A stretch of DNA of 64,000 bases from Caprella mutica (lineage: Eukaryota; Arthropoda; Malacostraca; Amphipoda; Caprellidae): positions 1 through 64,000 of the forward strand of contig CANNZV010000325.1 of NCBI GenBank assembly GCA_947561585.1. Direction: 5' to 3'. Made by a program: the position numbers and the translations under genes. Positions 58,404-64,000 of this stretch are shown here, one piece after another; within the stretch, counting starts at the first letter, position 1; every line of letters begins with the position of its first letter. Below the pieces are notes generated by a model. It did not search any database. It was not told the origin of the DNA and saw only the letters and a program-made list of their open reading frames with translations.

Positions 58404-61400
58404 ATGGAGTTTATCATTAAGAAATTTACAATTCCAGAGCTTAAAACTATGTATTCATACTTATTACTAAAATTACATCGTTTATATCAGCTATCATTAG
58501 GAAGTTTTATTGGATGACACTAACAAATAAACCCAGTATTTCGACATCATGATTTGTATTTCCTATTCAATCAAGTGTTACAATTTAATTATAATTTCAA
58601 CAATCTCTGCTTCTTATAATATTCTACTTTTCAGAATTATCATCTGACAATATACTTACTTGATTCGCATAGTTTTATACGATTATTTCTTACTTCGTTC
58701 ATATGAAGGTTTTATGATTTATACTTCAAATATCAATATATATCAACTGCATTGAATCTTCTTATTCCCCGTACTTTCATACTGGAGATTTTACGTTAAA
58801 GAATTAATTAGTTAGGTTAAACAATAACCTTTAATCAAAATCAACTATTTCTTACTTTAATTATTACAGGAATATAGTTTGAATCTAGACTTTCTCAAGA
58901 TTTTATAACCAAGGATTAATTATAACCCCATCTCGATATTTCCTTCAATCGAAACTAGTTTTTTCCCTAGTTACCACATATCATCCGATAATACATTAAC
59001 TATGGTTAAGCAGTATTAATATCTAGGTAACTTTAAATCTCTTCACAATATTCAAATTACAATTAATATTAACTAGACATTAATCCAAGATATTTATCTA
59101 TATCTCTATATCTATGTCAATCATTCAAATTGTTCCACTCTTTTATAATGAGTCAAATATTTACGTTACGTCATAATTACGTTACATATTTTATCTGATT
59201 CGATTGTCTTTAATCACTGTAATGATTAACAGATTCTTATTCAACACTGCAATTATTTCTACTGAACAAGTGTATGACACTTCCTTTGAAATAATAAGAA
59301 TATTAGTTATGATCTCATATCATACATATGATACGTCCATATCATAGGTAATTCCGGGCTACCTGGACCTCGTCTATAATAATATAGACATATTCTGTTT
59401 TATGAACTTAAGGTTCTTTTGACCTTAATCAGTTATTCACATCCGTGACTGTTCTTCGGTATATTCCTATATGATATACCCGTTTTTATGATATCAACCT
59501 CTCTCGAGATCACTTTCTCTTGATATTACGATATTACCTACTATATATCAGCATATTATAATTTCCAAGATTTTTATTGACGTTATTGCTTCTAAGCCAC
59601 AAACAATAAGTATCATTTCATCAAAATATGAAAGTTTTAATGAAATACAAGAATGGGTTAATTACGTCCATTCCAGTACTAAAAATACTATGGAAAATAT
59701 ATTAAGAAATAGAGGTATATCGTTACTTACCAAATTTACCTTTGGTTATTACATGACAATTCATAGCTTAATAGCCCATTTTATTTATCATCCACTTTAG
59801 AGTATTTTATTCTCTTTTCTGTGAATATTTAATTACATACTCCATCTGTATCTTCTTATGAGTATACAGGTTATTAGTAATTACTTTCGCTTTCTTCCAA
59901 GCCACTTTGAATATTCTATTCATTACTGTCCGTCAAGACGTATGCACAAGGGCACATATTAATGGGTTCTAACCATATCCTTACCGTTTTCTACGGTGAC
60001 TAATATATTTGCAACTATATTAGCTAAATTAGACATTGTGCTAATGTTCTGTTCACACCTTTGACATAGTTCGTTCGAGTTCGTTCTCGTCATCCGAACC
60101 CTTTTTTTTTCTCTTTGTTTCTTCGAAACCCTTATATACGATTTTCGGAATTCTTTTATAATTCCTTTATTATAATTATACTTCGCCCTTTATAGGTCAC
60201 CAACAGTTAATTTGTAATATTTTATACTATTACTTTATTACTTCCAAGAGCCCTTTTTTAAGATACTTATAGAATAATTATGCAATAAATTAGATTTAAA
60301 TGCCGTTCTCAGTCATAATGTACTGAAATACATAGTATTTTTAGCCTTTCAAAATGTAGATAGTTTCGCTATCCCGACATCTCTAAGATATTTTATGCAA
60401 TTAGTATTCTCAGATTTTATGATATCTGTTAAAAGTTAAATTGCCTTTAAATGATACACATTGACTAAATTTGTCATATCATCTTACCTTTTACTCCACT
60501 ATTTGAGGCTATGAGGCTAAGGTATAATCTATCATTCAAGGAACGTAGCGACATGGTTACACCTTAATTATACATTCGAGAATTCAAGTTAATGTGAATA
60601 AAATTAATTAATAAAGTTACAATTCACTTGATTAAAGTTACAATTCACTTGATTAAAGTTACAATTCACTTGATTCGCTAACTCTACAATTGTTATGGCG
60701 TTCCGCTATTAGTTCCTACTTACATCTTGGATCGATCGTATTACAATATAATTAAAAGAACAGTTCACATGGCATTCTTACAATGATTGATTATTAACTT
60801 TATTTATACAATGTTCTGACAGGTTCGTATGACCACACATATAGGTAATGACTTATATTACCTCCAGCTCCAGTTTTACTGGTAACTTATTCTTAATTTC
60901 ATCGTAATATTAAATTATGATGTATAATTTAATTCATGCCATTATTCTATGAGTTTAATTGCTAACCCATTATTAATCAAACATTACAGTTTATTCCTTA
61001 AAATCACCAAGAACTCTCTTTCAAACTTAATCATTTATTTAATAATTAATTAAATAATTACTTATTAGTTTTGAGTAACCTATTGGAATAATCGATCCAT
61101 TTAATACGCATTATTTTATTCATATTATGACCTTGCTATCGTCACTATAGTGTTACTGACTGTACCACCTTAACGATCTCTTATATACGTAACAAGAAAC
61201 TGGTTTGTCTAGCAATGCTATAATTGTCTGCTAGCTTATTAACATACAACACAGTACACAACAAGTTATTTTCCTTGACTCAACTTCTGGAGATTTTATA
61301 CAAGGACACACTTAAATACAATGTGTAAGTACATAATAATTTTATATTATCCTCTTAAGATTATGTCATCTCATGCATATACCTACAATAGTTTATTAAG

Positions 61401-62400
61401 TTAACCTAAACCCTTTCTTACTCATACATACATTAAAGGTATCAAACAGTGATAACTATCTGGTATCTAATGAACATAGTAATTACGTCATATTATGTCA
61501 TGATATTATCCCTTTAATCTCATTGGTTTTCGAACAGATTACCAGAAACTGTATTGGATTTTATTATCCCCTTTCATTTTTTCTCAAGTTCTAAGCTTCT
61601 TCGAGAATTCATATTATTCACCTTGGTTATTCAAAATATTAATTAGTACTCACTGCTAATCAAGTCATCGAGGCATTTACTCTCGATTATATTTGATTTT
61701 TATTTATTCAATCATCGAGGTATTTTTAACTCTCGGCTACCTGTATTGCCTTGATTCTTACACAATATGCGTGAGTTTTCATTATTAAGATATTAGATAA
61801 CTAAATTTTACCACTATGGGTTTACAATTTAATGTTTATTTAATCTTAATTCATCAAGTTTTATCAACTTTGCAGTTATTTGTTTATTTTATCTTTATCA
61901 ACAATAAATAACTAACTCTTCCGTATTGATAAATTAATTAGCATTTCAGTCTTATTGTTCCTACAGAACTTTTATCTACATCCTTATAAATTATCTCAAC
62001 TCAATTTATCATCAGTCATACAATTACCATACCCGTGTCCTAACAGATTTATACAGATATATATCATTCATTGTCATTGCGTAAGGGCGTAAGGTTTATC
62101 ACTCAGGATGAGTCATAACTGAACCTGCTAAGTATGAACACAATCCTATGTCACGTATACGTAGGTTAGGATATGAGAAATAACCTGTTCTTAATTCAGT
62201 AGCTTGCTGGTCCTTTGGATACAGCCTTGTGTAGCACAACCTGGTTGGATAACCAGAGAAGGTTTGTTGGCCCTGCGGTGATGTTCTGACTGACGTACGT
62301 CAGCCCATGATCTGCCTCGCTTGAATGTGGCATCTCTGTAGGTCACTCTCCAGGCCACGCTGTAGTAGAACTAGTTCGTCACTGCTTCTGCTCCTGGCGA
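58404..62400. other. AT-rich region, no gene; possible decayed retroelement body
   Basis: No intact frame is seen. If the element whose primer site is at 63975 is full length, its body should lie here on the - strand. Short - strand stretches (for example 60920-60720 and 61790-61400) read like protein broken by frequent stops, which would fit an old copy or a large non-coding retrotransposon derivative. No reverse transcriptase motif was found by eye. A stop-free + stretch at 59492-59800 is within chance expectation. Confidence 0.3.
60613..60675 (+). repeat. 21-bp tandem repeat, 3 copies
   Basis: AAAGTTACAATTCACTTGATT occurs three times in a row without changes. Confidence 0.9.
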
Positions 62401-62501
62401 TTTTTTGTAACTTGATATTCCATTCTGACTGAATTTGTTAGACTGTAGTATGGGTGACTGGCTTCTGCTTAAGGGGTGGGATGAGTAGGTGTGGCCATCT
62501 C

Positions 62502-62942
62502 CTAACTATGTGCTCGGTCTTCTATGTTGGCTAGGAGTCGTTCCGTCCTAAGTAATACTTCCCTTAACTTTATGAGAGCGTCCATGCGCTCCCTTAAGGA
62601 ATCATTAATCTTTTCGAAAATGATGGTCACTTCAGTATCCTTATTAACTGAGGTGTCCGACCACTCATAGTCGGGCGAATCTCGACCAGACTTTTTATTC
62701 ACAGGATTCACTTCCGAGTTTGCGGCGAAGTCCTGCCCTTTCTTGTCATCAATAGAAGAGTATATTACTTCTATGTCAGGGTTACTTCTCAGTCTGGCTT
62801 TCTTCCGGGGCTGGTTTTCCTCCTCGTCACTTCCGTTGCTCTTACGACGCTTGTTTGGAGAAACAGTAGATTTTGGATGTACTTCTACCAATCTGCAAGG
62901 GTTTATAGGTGATCTGTTTTGCTCCTTCTCCTTGTCTGTCAT
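62502..62942 (-). CDS. Small basic/coiled-coil ORF, probably gag-like of an LTR retrotransposon
   Basis: 146 codons. The N-terminal half is Lys/Arg/Ser/Asp/Glu-rich with two basic clusters (NKRRKS and RKKARLR near residues 30-52) that resemble a bipartite nuclear signal. The C-terminal third is a likely coiled coil with regular Leu/Ile spacing (about residues 105-141). Local GC content and codon character are higher than the AT-rich DNA to the left, which supports real coding. It starts about 1030 bases after the primer-binding site on the same strand, the position of a first ORF in Ty3/Gypsy-like elements. No CCHC zinc knuckle is present, and I do not recognise the family. Alternatives are a truncated gag, an accessory protein, or a host exon. 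Confidence 0.5.
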   Translation of the reverse strand: MTDKEKEQNRSPINPCRLVEVHPKSTVSPNKRRKSNGSDEEENQPRKKARLRSNPDIEVIYSSIDDKKGQDFAANSEVNPVNKKSGRDSPDYEWSDTSVNKDTEVTIIFEKINDSLRERMDALIKLREVLLRTERLLANIEDRAHS

Positions 62943-63344
62943 GACTTCTTATGCTTGGTGCCTTATTCGTAACTCGACTCTGAAGTTCACTCAACTGCCT
63001 TCCACATGTGGATTTTGTTGGTGGTTGTAACCAGTGAGTGCAGAGTGTTAATATTTACACCCTATGGTTTAGCACGTACTCCTTAACACCCGTAAATTAG
63101 CGTGTGTGCTTCACACCCGTAGATTAGCGTGTGATGCGTTGCAGCGTAGGGTTCGTTGATCCTAGACGCCGGTATGGAATAAATACCAGTTCTTCAGCAG
63201 CACTGGGAAGTAGGTCTCAACTAGCCGGAGGCACTGCTGTTATCTGTTATCACTATCACAGCACGTGCAACTGATCAGGTTTGGAGATATGTGCTATAAG
63301 CGCTGTGAGTGATACAACAGGGAAGGGGGGTCGACTGAGCAGTT

Positions 63345-63632
63345 ACGTATTGCCGTACCGTCACGTGTTGCCGTACAGTTACGTGTTGCCGTACAGTTAC
63401 GTGTTGCCGTACAGTTACGTGTTGCCGTATAGTTACGTGTTGCCGTACAGTTACGTGTTGCCGTACAGTTACGTGTTGCCGTATAGTTACGTGTTGCCGT
63501 ACAGTTACGTGTTGCCGTACAGTTACGTGTTGCCGTATAGTTACGTGTTGCCGTACAGTTACGTGTTGCCGTACAGTTACGTGTTGCCGTATAGTTACGT
63601 GTTGCCGTACAGTTACGTGTTGCCGTACAGTT
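63345..63632. repeat. 18-bp minisatellite with a three-unit superstructure
   Basis: About 16 units of CAGTTACGTGTTGCCGTA lie head to tail. Every third unit reads TATAGTTACG instead of TACAGTTACG (changes at about 63430, 63484, 63538 and 63592), giving a 54-bp higher-order repeat. It lies between the primer-binding site and the small ORF, so it is in the untranslated leader of the presumed element. Unit length divisible by three leaves several frames open on both strands; these are not genes. Confidence 0.95.
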
Positions 63633-63974
63633 ATAGAGGTACGAGGTACGTTCAATGTTTGCCACTTAGGTCTCACTACACTATCTTGATAGTGTTCTGA
63701 TGATTGCTCGTTGAAGGAACTGTACTCTTACTCTCGATACTACTCTTGGTGGTATCGTCTATACTCAGGAACTGTTACTGTTGAACCTGAGGGTTTGTTG
63801 TCCGTTGTCTCTTCCGCCTTCCGATACTGTAGGTCCACTTATTTTGGTAACTCACAGACAGGCAGGTGTATTGTTCTTGGTAATATATGCTATCACCAGT
63901 AATTAGAGTTATTAGTCACCACCACTGTATCACCTGTACTAAAATATTTTGCATTTGATTAATAATTCAGAGAT

Positions 63975-63992
63975 GTCCCTGTTTGGGCGCCA
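63975..63992 (-). promoter_or_regulatory. Primer-binding site for lysine tRNA, LTR retrotransposon
   Basis: The + strand reads GTCCCTGTTTGGGCGCCA, which resembles the 3' end of a lysine tRNA including CCA; on the - strand this is TGGCGCCCAAACAGGGAC. Ty3/Gypsy elements of the gypsy type and lentiviruses use such primers (family knowledge). For a - strand element the 5' LTR should begin at once to the right, so only its last bases (63993-64000) are in view. Confidence 0.75.
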
Positions 63993-64000
63993 ATTTTAAA

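Noticed and set aside
59492..59800. 103-codon stop-free + strand stretch
   Set aside because: It has no early Met and no domain. In 64 kb of AT-rich DNA read in six frames, a run of this length is expected by chance.
63275..63700. Three frames of 123-139 codons near the right end
   Set aside because: They run through the 18-bp array (multiple of three) and have no domain outside it.

Overview
The window looks like nuclear DNA of an insect. It is AT-rich, has spliced genes with long introns and gene-poor gaps, and carries a Polycomb-group gene of the Psc/Su(z)2 type. It is also crowded with miniature transposons and minisatellites. A hemipteran (for example planthopper-like) source is only a guess from the style of the repeats; nothing here proves the species. 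No bacterial genes, operons, rRNA, convincing tRNA or CRISPR arrays are seen.

Two cellular genes can be supported. On the + strand, 12590-21705 holds a five-exon gene for a protein of about 2499 residues. It has a canonical C3HC4 RING, a RAWUL domain split by a low-complexity insertion, and a huge Ser/Asn-rich tail containing an in-frame minisatellite of about 40 heptapeptide units. This is a Psc/Su(z)2-like PRC1 subunit. On the - strand, 36425-33566 holds a three-exon gene for a five-finger C2H2 protein of about 754 residues. Its last codons and stop lie inside a 39-bp minisatellite. A third coding region, 62942-62502 (-), is a small basic/coiled-coil ORF. It sits about 1 kb downstream of a lysine-tRNA-type primer-binding site at 63975-63992, so it probably belongs to an LTR retrotransposon whose 5' LTR lies just past the right edge.

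Layout: 1-2993 has no gene. 2994-6720 is a dense nest of hAT-like MITEs whose 8-bp target duplications give the order of insertion. 7379-10701 is a long-inverted-repeat element with other elements inserted in it, one of them Mutator-like with a 10-bp duplication. 12590-22731 is the Psc-like gene. 22732-33200 is gene-free and holds several dispersed repeat families. 33244-36425 is the zinc-finger gene. 36426-47800 is gene-free, with repeated palindromic TA-flanked MITEs. 47815-54900 is a minisatellite domain: two arrays of the same 28-bp unit separated by three other arrays. 54901-62400 is AT-rich without a supportable gene. 62400-64000 is the 5' part of the retrotransposon on the - strand.

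The genes do not form a functional unit. The common theme is repeat activity: nested MITE insertions, and tandem arrays that have entered or border coding sequence in all three coding regions. Coordinates of splice sites and element ends were read by eye from the sequence; no database or folding program was used.
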